Made by a program: the position numbers and the translations under genes. From Polytrichum commune (lineage: Eukaryota; Streptophyta; Polytrichopsida; Polytrichales; Polytrichaceae): DNA of 64,000 nucleotides. The stretch spans positions 47,022,758 to 47,086,757 of the forward strand of contig OX485805.1 of the NCBI GenBank assembly GCA_950295325.1. Reading direction: 5' to 3'. Below, piece by piece: positions 45,387-56,270 of the stretch; position 1 is the stretch's first letter; each line of letters opens with the position of its first letter. The notes under the pieces are model-generated. The model ran no database searches and had not been told where the DNA came from. It was given only the letters and a program-made list of their open reading frames with translations.

Positions 45387-48300
45387 TCATTGATTATGCT
45401 TGAAGAACCCGCTTGCTGCATTGAAGAATCCTCCCGATGGAGGGGCATGATATGGAGGCTGAGGCGTTGTGGTGGGAGGAGGAGCAGGAGGTCCGTTATA
45501 ATAAGGACCCTGCCATCCTGGATATGGTGGTTGACTGTAACTCTGTTGAGTTTGGTTGTGAGAAGTTGGCTGGGTAGGGTGTGCTGACTGTGCAGGTGGT
45601 TGAGAGTAATAAGGAGGAGGTGGCATTCCAGACGCTGCATAGTAAGGGGGTTGTGCTGGAACTTGCCCAGCATAGCCTGGAGCTGACGCAGTGTTGGAGG
45701 TTTGGTAGTATGGAGGATGAGAAGAATCATGAGAACCATGTGCAGGGGTCTGTGGTGGAGCCGAGCCTCCTACTGGAGGATAGGATCGAGGTGCTCTATT
45801 GTCATGTGTAAATGACAAACCTGCAATTTGGCGCTGAAGGTCGTCCATCATTTCCCGGCACTGGATGCTCCGGGTCATCACGTAGTCACTACATTGCTGT
45901 TTCAAGTTTGTGATCGCATCCTGCAAGACAAAGCAGAACATATACACTTCAAAAAAGGGACAAGATGGACACATGGAAATGGATTGTCTTTTTTTATTAA
46001 AAAAAGTGGAATTTAGAGTGGACACTTATGATCGTGAGCAGGCACATAATGCAGGATAAATAACTACGTCCATTACAGTAGTAGAAGAAATTAGCTCTAC
46101 CAACTGCAGATGACTGATGAAGTCAAGACTTCAATGGATGACTCCAACCATAAGATATAATAGAAAAGTTCTCACCTGTAAAGTGACATAGAACTTCAGA
46201 CCCTCGTTGATGTTTTCGCGAATTTCTCGGTACTTAGCAACTGCTATCCGCACCTGATTGAAAGCCTTCTCCTTTGAGGCTTTAAAATCCTCCACATTGA
46301 ATGTAGCAGAGAATACATCATTCTGGCTCTTGATTTGATGAATTAGTCTCTCTTGAATTTCAATGTTCCGACTGACTTCTTGTGAAACCATGTCATACTT
46401 GCCTAACTCTTTCTTGAACAAGTCTTCATACGACCCGGAGGTGGTCATCAACTTTGGAAGAATGTTATCCTTCCGCTTCATATCTTTCAGCATATCTTCT
46501 AATCCAGCTCTATGTGATGCACATTGTTCTAGCTCAGATAGCTTCTGTCGTAACCCTCCCACTATTTGGTCCTCGTTTCCATCCAGAGACAGTATTGGTC
46601 GGCCCAGAGTAGGAAGAGCAGACTCAATTGGCTTTGCATCGAGGATACTCATGACTGGCATGTTGTCCCGAATTGTACGCTCAATTCTTGCATCACTATC
46701 ACCTGCCTGTTGTGAAGTTCAAACAATTTTATAAGTACAACAAACATGCCCTACAGTAGCCCCCCACCTCAAAATGAGACCCATGTATTCTGTGATTCAA
46801 CAGTTCCTCAGGTGCAGCAATTCAGACCACAATACAATCGTCAATGCTGAGATCATGTTTAACTGCACTGTTCAGGGCCACAAACCTCTGTACAATGCCC
46901 CAGGTTATTGTCCAATTAAACTCCTCTTAACATCAGTCAACAAGAGAAAGGCTTTATAGCCCAACAGATTATGCATGGTTTGTGAATCTCAATGCAAAAC
47001 TAATCCCAGTGATTCGTAAGGTGTAGAGTTCTCAAACGGTCTACAATAAGCCTCAAATTGCCTTCATACCTGTTTGAGATTTGCAGCAAACCCATTCGCT
47101 CGGTCATGCAGCGTTTTGGTAAGAGTACTTGACTGAGGTCGTGTCCACCTTGTTCCGAATTGAGCCCTAATTTGTGCATCTTCTCTGGCTTCTTTCTCCA
47201 AAAGTTCTTCAGTCTGAGCCAGCAGCTCTTCATTCACCCGGCGCAAGTCCCGCAACTGCCTCATTTCAGTCTCAAGCCCAGCAGGGCCACTGTCCAATTG
47301 AACAGCCTCGACGTCATCCTGCAGGTCATCAGGGAGCAAGGGGCTTCCTTCTAGTGCCCGCAAGGAGTCTGGTAGATCCATCTCTTTGAGTCTCACACGC
47401 ATAATCTCACTTTCTTGTTGTAGTTTTTCTGCTTGTGTTCGAATAATGTCATCTACCATTTCTGTATACTTTGAGAGTGCCTTGGCACTGGAATCAGGAA
47501 CCAACCCAGCAAACATCTTCTCCTTACTTGCGTCCAAAACATCTGCAACAGGAGTTGACTTTACAAGCGAAGCTCCTGTGAGAGGAGGTAGACTCTCTGC
47601 AGAAGGTACTCGCATTAAGTACACTCTATCATTCTCTTTCATAGCCCGCTCAAGATTGCGATTAATGTTCAATTCAAGCTTTGATACAACATCCTGGAGA
47701 GGTCCCACCACCCCTTTTGCTTGTTTTCTCGCATCCCCAAGTAGGGCGCTTCCTGCTTTCAATCTTGCAATCTCCTCTGGTATATTTTCTTTCTCATGGA
47801 GGTCAAGGGCAGCTCGGTAGCACGATTCCGCAATGAATTGCGCAGACTTGAGCTGCACATGAGCAACCCATGTACGATCGAAATGCTGGTTCAAAGGAGG
47901 TAGCACCAAGGCGGCATAGGCTTCCTCATAAAACGATCCCACCTGCTTCGCAACTTTAGAACAAAGCAACGGGGGCTTGTTATCCGTGACCACCTTCTCA
48001 AAGAAACATTCCTGGGCTTGAGCGAGCATTAATCTCTCCAGCATGCCCGCACACTCCACAGAAATGTCAAGGGTAGTATTGTTCCCCGCCCCAGCAGCCT
48101 TCATAGATATGTGATCCCTCAGAAAAGCAAACACTCCAGCAGCTGCCTGAAAGGCACCACAGGCTTGCTTCAGTCCATTAGCAGTTGTACGATCCGCTGA
48201 AAGGGCAATCTGAGACTGCACAGCACCCAAGTTGAACGCAATTGCAGCCTTCTCGAAGTGTATATTCTGTTGGGATGCCTTCCGCCCCTGCTTAAACGCA

Positions 48301-48611
48301 TCGTACCATGTAAAGTACAATGTATTCACATGCTCCCTTTCGTTCGAAATTGGAAACCTAGACTCCATCACAGATAATGCCCGAAAGTACCGCTGCAGGA
48401 GGTCCCTCTGCGCCTCTAGACCCTCAGTTGACCTCTCCACCTCCCCACGCATACCGTTCACGGCCTCCACATCCTCCTCCATGTCTTGCGCTTCCCGCTC
48501 GGAGTAGTGCTGCACTATGTATTGCCGCAGTGGCTTCTTCATGTCCACCGGGCTTGTCCTCTTCGTGTGTATCGCCAGCATCACGTTAATTGTCCCCTGC
48601 TGGGCCGCCAT
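45387..48611 (-). CDS. ALIX: ALIX / BRO1-domain protein
   Basis: ALIX binds ESCRT-III and cargo and helps multivesicular-body sorting and vacuolar trafficking. There are three coding exons on the minus strand: 48611-47070, 46706-46176 and 45920-45387. All are phase 0 with GT-AG borders, giving 868 residues, close to the Arabidopsis protein. Residues 1 to about 390 are the BRO1 domain (MLAIHTKRTSPVDMKKPL opening, IAFNLGAVQSQIA). Residues from about 400 to 690 form the coiled-coil V domain that binds LYPxL-type ligands, including AGDSDARIERTIRDN at the start of exon 2. The last 177 residues are rich in Pro, Tyr and Gln with repeated PPYY motifs and no transmembrane segment. The large first exon and short introns are regular, with no frameshift. 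The start is the first ATG, preceded by a tandem array. Confidence 0.96.
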
Positions 48612-48619
48612 GGCTGCGG

Positions 48620-49215
48620 CTCACACCAACACCCTAACAAACCAAACCAAACCAAACCAAAGTCAGAAACTCTTAAGCTTCCTTCCTTCTACCCCCAATT
48701 GCTTCCGCCGTTATCAACTACATGCAATGATGATCAATTTGGCAGCGGCCAGTGCGAGATTAGCTGAACGCAGCAACTTAACAAACCACACCAAACCAAA
48801 ATCAGAAACCCTTTGACCTCCTCCCTTCTGCTCCCATTTCTTTCCGCCGTCATCAAAAGCATGCATTTATGATCAATTTAACTGCGGTCAGTGCGACAGA
48901 GACATGTGCGAGATCAGCCGGAACCCTCCCCCTAACAAACTAAAACAAAGAAAATATCAAAATCAGAAACCCTTAGACTTCCTTGTCTCCACTACCAATT
49001 GCTTCCACCGTTGTCAGCCACTTGCGATTATGATAAATTTGGCAGCGGTCAGTGCAAGAGAGGCAGGTGTGAGATCAGCTGAAACCCTCACCCTAACGAA
49101 GTATGATCAAACCCCTACGACGTGCTGCTGCTCCTCGCAATTGCGTCCGCTGTGGTCAACCAACCAATGTAATTTTTACCAATTCAGAAACGGCAGAGCA
49201 CGGCCAGTGCAAAGG
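48620..49215 (-). repeat. Tandem array upstream of ALIX
   Basis: About four degenerate units of 140-160 bp, starting near 48625, 48775, 48930 and 49085. Each has ACCCTAACAAAC, AATCAGAAACCCTT, CCAATTGCTTCCGCCGT, ATGATCAATTTGGCAGCGG and CAGTGCGAGA in order. The array begins within about 10 bp of the ALIX ATG, so it forms the 5' untranslated region and promoter. Confidence 0.85.
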
Positions 49216-49645
49216 GCGGCCTGCTGGTGGAGCGTGTGGGATTCATAAAGGAGGGGGAAGCGGGGGTGCCATAGCCATCGGGTCCTCTGCGAAAAGACCA
49301 GGCAACGGGACCGAAGCGCAAGCCCTGCTGGGACAGAGCGTGACGGATGAAAACGACGACCCTTGAATGGATGTTCTTCATCCCCATGGATGAATATGTG
49401 TGTTGTCCCACCGACATCCACCTTGGAAATTGGTTTGCTGTGTATTGTCACTCAAGTCATGTGATATGAATATCTTATTCATTATCAAAGTGAAGGCTCT
49501 CTTGCTAATTGAATAGTTCATCCCAATTATATGTTTATTTGAGGCTAGAATGTTTATTATATTTTGTGTATGTACGTAGTCCAATCTATTTTTAACACGT
49601 GTCTTTTTGGTATCCATTCTTGGAGATACACCTAACCACGTATTA
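49216..49645. other. Spacer, no gene
   Basis: The GC content falls sharply after about 49370, marking the end of the ALIX upstream region. The short frames here look spurious. Confidence 0.4.
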
Positions 49646-49649
49646 ATCA

Positions 49650-50040
49650 AATATAGGTGTTCAAATAAGATAAGTAACCGAATTAGGCATGTCTACCTTC
49701 ACGTTCTTGAGGGTTGAAGCGTTCTCTAAGATGTGCTATTAGCGAACTCAGCCAAGGGGATTCTTGAGAATTATCACGTATGTGAGCTTTGACAATGAGG
49801 TATGAGGGTGTTATTTGGTTGTTTTCCTTAATCAAACACCTTGTATTTGATTGGTGATCAAAAAACAAACATCATAAAGACACATGTTTAAAAGAGACTG
49901 CACAAAATCTTCAAATTTTACCAAATACTCTGCACTCAATAGTGAACACAATTGGGAGGACCAATATTCATATTCAATTAATAAGCAATCAACCAAATGT
50001 GCATTTCTCATAACTGCAACTAAATTCAAGAAGGTTTGAT
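49650..50040 (+). repeat. R1 copy with inverted end
   Basis: 49650-49685 (AGGTGTTCAAATAAGATAAG...) and 49815-49842 (...CTTAATCAAACACCT) are inverse of each other and bound a segment of about 190 bp. From 49820 the sequence matches 10020-10240. A piece like the left end also occurs at 52222-52255. Confidence 0.6.
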
Positions 50041-50849
50041 TTTCAATTTTTTCTTTCTTTTTGGTTGATGTTTCGTCATAGTTTTATTGATGCAACACAA
50101 ATTGAATATGTAAGTTTGATGAATAAAACATGAATAAGAAGAAAAAAAAACAAGTTGAATAACATATGCATATCTTAAGGGATGATATAGGCAATATAGT
50201 GACAAATTAACATCGATATGTTGCATGTTGGAGATTCTTTCCATGTTTATCTTTGATATTCAACTGCATGTAGAATAAAATTGGACGTTATTTGAATAAT
50301 AATAAAATAAAACACAACCAAGACTACTACAATTTCCACATGTGCCATTCTTTTTAAATGGGACCTTGCTTAGAATGGTAGTTATAGTCATGTGGGGAGC
50401 ACCATAAGGGAGAAGAGGAAGGCAAAGGGCTCTTCCTTGACCTTAGTGTTGCTACAACTACCTCTCTATTCCCTCGTGTTTAGATGGTAATTAACATGCC
50501 AAATGCCAACAAGATATGAATGAAACATTATAAACTCTTCAATTTGAGAACACCTTGGCCATAAACAAGTAGGCAATTAGTACAAACTATAGATACACAA
50601 CAATACAAGATCAAGTGACAATTAATGCGGAAGTTTGGTTGCATAAGTGGACACACATTAAACATTTTTAGCTCAACACCCACTTCTCTTATAATATAGA
50701 ATATGTGGTTATTACATGTCAAAATCAAAGAAGGAGCTATGATTTTCCTCATGAGTTTTGAAGTTCATATGATTATCTTATTAATTCCATAGTGAATTAT
50801 CTTCCTTCTTAAATGATCAAAAAGCTAATTAACCAATTGGAGGTTATAG
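50041..50849. other. AT-rich spacer, no gene
   Basis: No coherent frame or repeat recognised. Confidence 0.4.
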
Positions 50850-51330
50850 TATCTTTTGAACATGTATCGAGGGTTGCTTTACACATGGACCAAGAGTTGT
50901 GACCATGAAATCCTAAAAGCAATTGGGAATCATCTAAAGGACGTACTGTGGGAAATAGAAATCTAGGCTCAGTGTAATGTGCAAGTGGATCATGTGGAAG
51001 GACCACAACATTGTTTACAAACAACCCAAATTGATGATATAATAGTTCTAGAAGACAAAAGGCCCATTAATCATTTGCCATGGGCATTGGTTTGTGTTAG
51101 ACACACCTCTTTTTGATGAGCCTAATGTAATATATGATAGACCATGAAACATCATCTAGTTAGTGCCATGACATAGGACGCCATGTAGATTTTTCAACCA
51201 TTCAAATTTCATTGGTCATTCGAGCCCTCAAGTGAACTTGGACCATGTCTGACTTCTCAACCAAGAACATGTTTTATATATCACATGGCAAAGGCCCTCA
51301 AACTCTATTGTGAAGTGGCCCTTAGGGGCA
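50850..51330 (+). repeat. R2 copy
   Basis: Matches 15650-16190 in block order, as described there. It ends GTGAAGTGGCCCTTAGG, next to further CCCTTAG-bearing elements. Confidence 0.5.
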
Positions 51331-51608
51331 TCCACAGTCCAAGAACACATGGACCAATTTGAACCCTTGAACCGGACCCTCTTTGGACCCTACCCTCCAA
51401 AAATGGTTCTCTTAGACATGGTTCATTCCTTTGGTTCAAATCATTGGAGTTTCCCTCCAAAATGATGTCATGCAGGAGACACCTCACTTTGCTTCTTCTT
51501 GATCTTGGACCCTCATCTAAAGGCCTCCAATCTACACCTCTCACCCAATAAGATGGCTCCATTTTCTTGAACCTGCACCCTTGGACCCCCATCTAAAATG
51601 TCCCTTAG

Positions 51609-52179
51609 GGTTGGTTTACACCATGAACCATGAAGTAAAACCATGGAACATGGCCTTTTTTCATGGTCCGACTTCATGGTCCAACTTCCATGGTCCGATT
51701 TTTAATAAAAATCAATTTACAAAGCCTTTGGACCCATAACTAGGTGTAAACCAAATGTGGACCAATAGGAACGACCATGCACCAAACAGATAATGTGTTG
51801 AATAGCCCAAAAAGGACAATTTTGAAGAAAAAAAATTAAAGAAATCAAGTTCGACCATTCTCTTGTCTTCTATTGTCTACACTTGTCTTCCCTTCTCAAA
51901 AAAATTTATTAAAAATTAGCATAACAAGATTTCTCTGCCATGGGCCCTTGACTTTTTGTATCATAGCACCTCTTTTGCCTCTCCCACCGCAAAACCCGTT
52001 GGACCATCTCGGTGGATAATGTAGGCCTTAAATAAATCTTTTGAGGACCTCAAACTCCATGGTCACTCTGACATTTTGTCCTTGGTGTAAACCAAAGTGC
52101 TCCTAAGATGAGTTCAACAACCAAGCACAATTTTTTACAGGGCTTTAAGACGCCTTCATAGTCCATGGTGTAAACACCC
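51609..52179. mobile_element. hAT-like MITE with CCCTTAG target duplication
   Basis: The left end GGTTGGTTTACACCATG is mirrored by CATGGTGTAAACACCC at the right. Direct CCCTTAG copies flank it at 51602-51608 and 52180-52186. If the next base is counted, the repeat is 8 bp with one mismatch, as expected for hAT. The interior repeats CATGGTCC blocks and has no transposase. Confidence 0.75.
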
Positions 52180-52186
52180 CCCTTAG

Positions 52187-53785
52187 TCCCATAAATAAGC
52201 TACAAACACAAATAGCCACAATAGAGGTGTTTGATTAAGATAAGTAACCAAATTAGCCCGGTCCTTGTACCTCACCCCGTCAATCAAGAGCACAAATTCT
52301 TCACCAACGTAAGCATTTGACCAATGGACTTCTTGCAAAATGATGATTGTTTCACGCTATTGATATTCAAAGCAACACGGTAGACTACACTACCACGAAT
52401 GGGGCTATGTAAAGTATATACCTAAGCTACAATTATGCTACTTACTTTTCATAATCAATAAGTTAGTTATGAGGTGAGGCTGATTCATCGTAACCCGTTT
52501 TTGGTCGATGGATGATTTCTTCCATACGTTAACTTCACCTAACCCATTCATCCACAACCTTAATAACTATAAACATCGAGCCAATATGGATATCTACCCA
52601 AAGACACGTGGGTTCTGCAAGTTGGAGATAATTAGAATGTGGGAACGTATGTCAAAGTGGGAAGTGGTCATGTTTTTGTTGTGTTGGGAGCTCATGTGAG
52701 GGTGTTGACTCTAATCAATGTTTGTCACTTCGCTTATATCAAAGCACATACGGTAATTATTTCTTTATTTTAGAGCATTGGGTAATGAGTTGATGAGCCT
52801 AGCAAGAGTAGGGACTGGATCTTCCACTTGTGCAATAGAGACTCTCCCAAGAATCTTACGGATGGTTGTTGTGCCCTTAACAACTGAGATGTTTTTCTCT
52901 CTCTTTCTTATACATGAGATGCCATCTCAACCCCATTCTAATGTTTTTCAAGGATATATATATATATATATATATATAGAGGGAGAGAGAGAGAGCAAAG
53001 TGAAAAAAGTTGGGCATTTTTTAACAGAATCGTGGTAGGATAAAGTTGAGCTTAGGCTGAAAGTTATGATGTAACACCATGTTGCGTTGAAGGGAAAAAA
53101 TCAATATGTACACTATTTATTCCGCTTCTTTCAAACAAGGCTTGCTAACCTTGCATGATCATCATCGACGTTTATTTTGGTAAAAGTGAAATATTTTGTG
53201 GTGTTCATTTAAGAATGGCTTTTGTGCTCCATCGGCTGTTTAATTTAACATTTGGACACTCCCTATTGTTTAGGAATTTTTTTCCATACATGCATGTGCT
53301 TAGAAATAAGGGACTTCTTGCATACTCCAAATGCAAGGTGGCTAGCCTATCGTGATTTGCACATTTTGGCATGAGAACTTATGAAGTTGCTCAACTATTG
53401 AGTTGTTCCTATCTAATGGACTCAAAGGCATTCCATTCCGCTCGTTGCCCATGTGTGTGAATTTTATTGGTCCAAGATCTCTTTGGGGTGATAAACCATG
53501 CCAATTCCTTGTGCATTCCTTCCTTCAGTTGCTATAACCTAAAGATCCAAAGGGTTATTCATCCATGTTTGTCTTCTCAAAATAGCTCATCTTTCATGTT
53601 TCAGGATCCTACGGATAAATCTCATTCTCACATCAAAACTTGTCCATGACAGTTTCACAACCAACACTACGTGAGAAACACTCAAACACAACCCTTTTAG
53701 AGGCTTGGGAAGTTAGGTTTTGAGTATACAATTTTAGCTCAGGTACATATGTTACATTTGGTCACTTGTATAAATTTAAGTGGTG
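52187..53785. other. AT-rich intergenic DNA
   Basis: No gene seen. Contains an R1-end fragment at 52222-52255 and an AT/GA microsatellite at 52954-52995. Confidence 0.4.
52954..52995. repeat. (AT)n(GA)n compound microsatellite
   Basis: About 25 bp of AT followed by a GA run. Confidence 0.9.
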
Positions 53786-53789
53786 TCTC

Positions 53790-53900
53790 ATTCACTCACT
53801 CGCATAAAGTATGTGTGGATCCAAGAACAAACACCAAAAACACATATGTTTACAAGGGACTAGTGGGCACGTCCAAAATTTCTTAGCCATGCTACACTCA
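53790..53900 (+). repeat. Short R1 fragment
   Basis: Contains GTGTGGATCCAAGAACAAAC and ACACATATGTTTACAAGGGACT, diverged forms of the R1 core. Confidence 0.5.
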
Positions 53901-55284
53901 TATACTACAGGTTGATGGTAGGTTGGGCAAAACATGCCCATGAATTATTAATTCAAAGAAAAAGGCTTAGGTGGTTTGAAAAAACTTTTATGAAAAAATA
54001 GGCAACTATGTATACATATATTTACTTATTTAGGCACATAACATATCTTACATACAATTCCATGTACTCTAACTTATTTTTCATTCATCTTTGGCAACTA
54101 GGAATGTGATGTTAACTTTTAGGGTGTGGGTTAGACCTTCTTAGTGTGCTAATTAGGGTTGTGAGCAGTCTTTTATATTGTTTTGTGCTCATGTTCAGTA
54201 GAGGTTGTTTGAAATTTTGCAAGCATGGCTAAAAGACAAAGACATACCAATAGTATGTTCCATCCCATTAACAAGGATGAGAGAGTATTGAACATTAAGA
54301 ATTTTCCTAATATTTGAACTTTTTAACGACTATTTTTCCAACCATTTAGGCCATTTGACTCATCAATTGGGCTTGAAATTTTTTTAATGAATTTCCTCCC
54401 AACTTGCTATCAGCCTACGGGATTCATTATCACCACCGGGGGATTGTAATATACGATATTTCCTAAGAAAGGGGAAGTTGACAAATAGGTGTACAAAGCA
54501 TTTTTATTTTTATTTTTTTCTAGCTATTACACTAATTATCCCATTTAGTATGTGTCATTATTTGGAATTCCGCAATGCAATAATGTATTACTCAAGAGTT
54601 CAATATTTAGTAATGAAAGTTTCAACAAGTTGTTCACATTTTATTAATTATAAACGACTTTGCTTAGTAAAACACTTCAATCTCATTATATAGTTATAGC
54701 ATTGTATGACTTTGAATAGTGACACGCACTAATTGGGATAATCAATGTCACAACCACTTCCTTATTGTTAACCAAAGTGATTTACACCACATGCTAAAAA
54801 CAACTAGCTCACATGGGTGGAGTGGGGTGGCTTATAGGTTGGGACCTGCCATACACTCCACTATAAGTCGTGGATGAAGCTCCTCCTCCCCATGCAAGAG
54901 CTCATGTTGCCTAAGGTTTGGTTGGGTTTGGTTAGGGTGGGTTTCCATGTCCATTGTTGACCCATCAAATTCTAAATAATAATGGGTTGGATGTGTTCTC
55001 ACGAAGATTACCCCAAAATAAAGAAAAACGAAACAATCACAATGTAATTGTCTTTTAGAATGTGGAGGGCCACTAGACTTTCATGTGGCCACTGCACATA
55101 TAAAACAATAGTGGCTTGTAGGCAATTGCCATAATTCATCTACATTTGTCCTTATTCCCACTAGAGTTTGGTGGGTGAGTAACCCACATGGAAACCCACC
55201 CTTAGTTGGGTTGCCAAACTGGTCAAAGTCTGGGAATCAAATGGCGTATGGGATCAAGATGGTGTCAAACCACCACATTCTCTA
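53901..55284. other. AT-rich intergenic DNA with an R5 copy
   Basis: 54570-54750 matches 26030-26220 (R5). Near 54800-54900 and 54950-55210 are short direct repeats with GGTTGGGTTTGG and GGGTTTCCATG-type blocks. No gene. Confidence 0.45.
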
Positions 55285-55470
55285 GAGTGGTGGAGTGTGG
55301 TAGCCTCCTTGAGATAGAGGCTAATATCGACATGATGGTCCAATTTGAAAGATAAACTACATTCTTAAATAGTGATACAAAGGCCACTCCAGCATGAAGC
55401 ATGCTTCATATTCAACTACATTATAAGAGTAAAAGGGGCATAGTCTATTTATCTCTATAGATAGGAATAG
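55285..55470 (+). repeat. Dispersed repeat family R3, copy 2
   Basis: Matches 23625-23855 as described there. Confidence 0.7.
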
Positions 55471-56270
55471 TCAACTGGCGTCTAATTTCAGTGACAAGTC
55501 TATGACTCAAGGTGTGGTAAGCAACAATGAGTTTGCATTGGTGTGGTGTCAACGATTGCGTCAAGTACAGATGGCATTTGTAATTTTGAGAATCCCATTG
55601 AAGTAAATATAATCTAGTTTCTTCCCTGAGAGATGAAAAAGGCTCCCACATTTTGGATGGTGTTGGGATACCATTAAGGTAGTCCCCATGATGCTTTCCA
55701 CATGGTTTCCACATGTCGTGCAAGTCTTTTTTCAATTAGAGAAAGTGAGGTTACTTGACTGACTAGCCAAGGCTATAATTGACTTGTTGAGGATATAATT
55801 CTTTAGAGAATATAATTCCATTGGAAGCACAGCGATGGATGAAGGTGATAATATTTAATGTTTGGACAAGGTAAATTCAGAAGGTAACTGTAGACGGTGA
55901 TAGTAAATAACAACAACACCGCTGTGAATGAAAATGCCACAGTTTTGTAACTTAATACAATTACTTGCGCACAGAACCTACGATTCGTGTTGCCCCGGCA
56001 CTCCCATTAAAATTTCAAGTTAGATATGATGCATACCGACACAGCCAACACAAGAGTGCACAAAGTGAAATGCAATGCATCGGCATTGCAATGAATGATA
56101 GTGATAAAAAAATAATAAAAGTTCGGACTACAACGTCATTATCATGATCTTGATGAGTCCTTCCCCTCGGCGAAAGTATCGATGATGAATTTCTACACAA
56201 TGTACAGGTGGTTGCAGATCATAGAATAACGTGGATATTCTGATGCACTAGCCATGCATCTATATCTATT
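55471..56270. other. 3' flank of the kinesin gene
   Basis: No gene. The part nearest 56270 is likely kinesin 3' untranslated sequence. Confidence 0.35.

Noticed and set aside
45278-45739. 153-codon minus-strand frame
   Set aside because: It overlaps ALIX exon 3 in a different frame. Its Leu/His/Pro bias comes from the Pro/Tyr-rich codons of the real frame.
49103-49366. 87-codon frame upstream of ALIX with four Cys
   Set aside because: It resembles a zinc-ribbon start but lies in the ALIX upstream repeat region, lacks a complete finger and continues into unrelated sequence.
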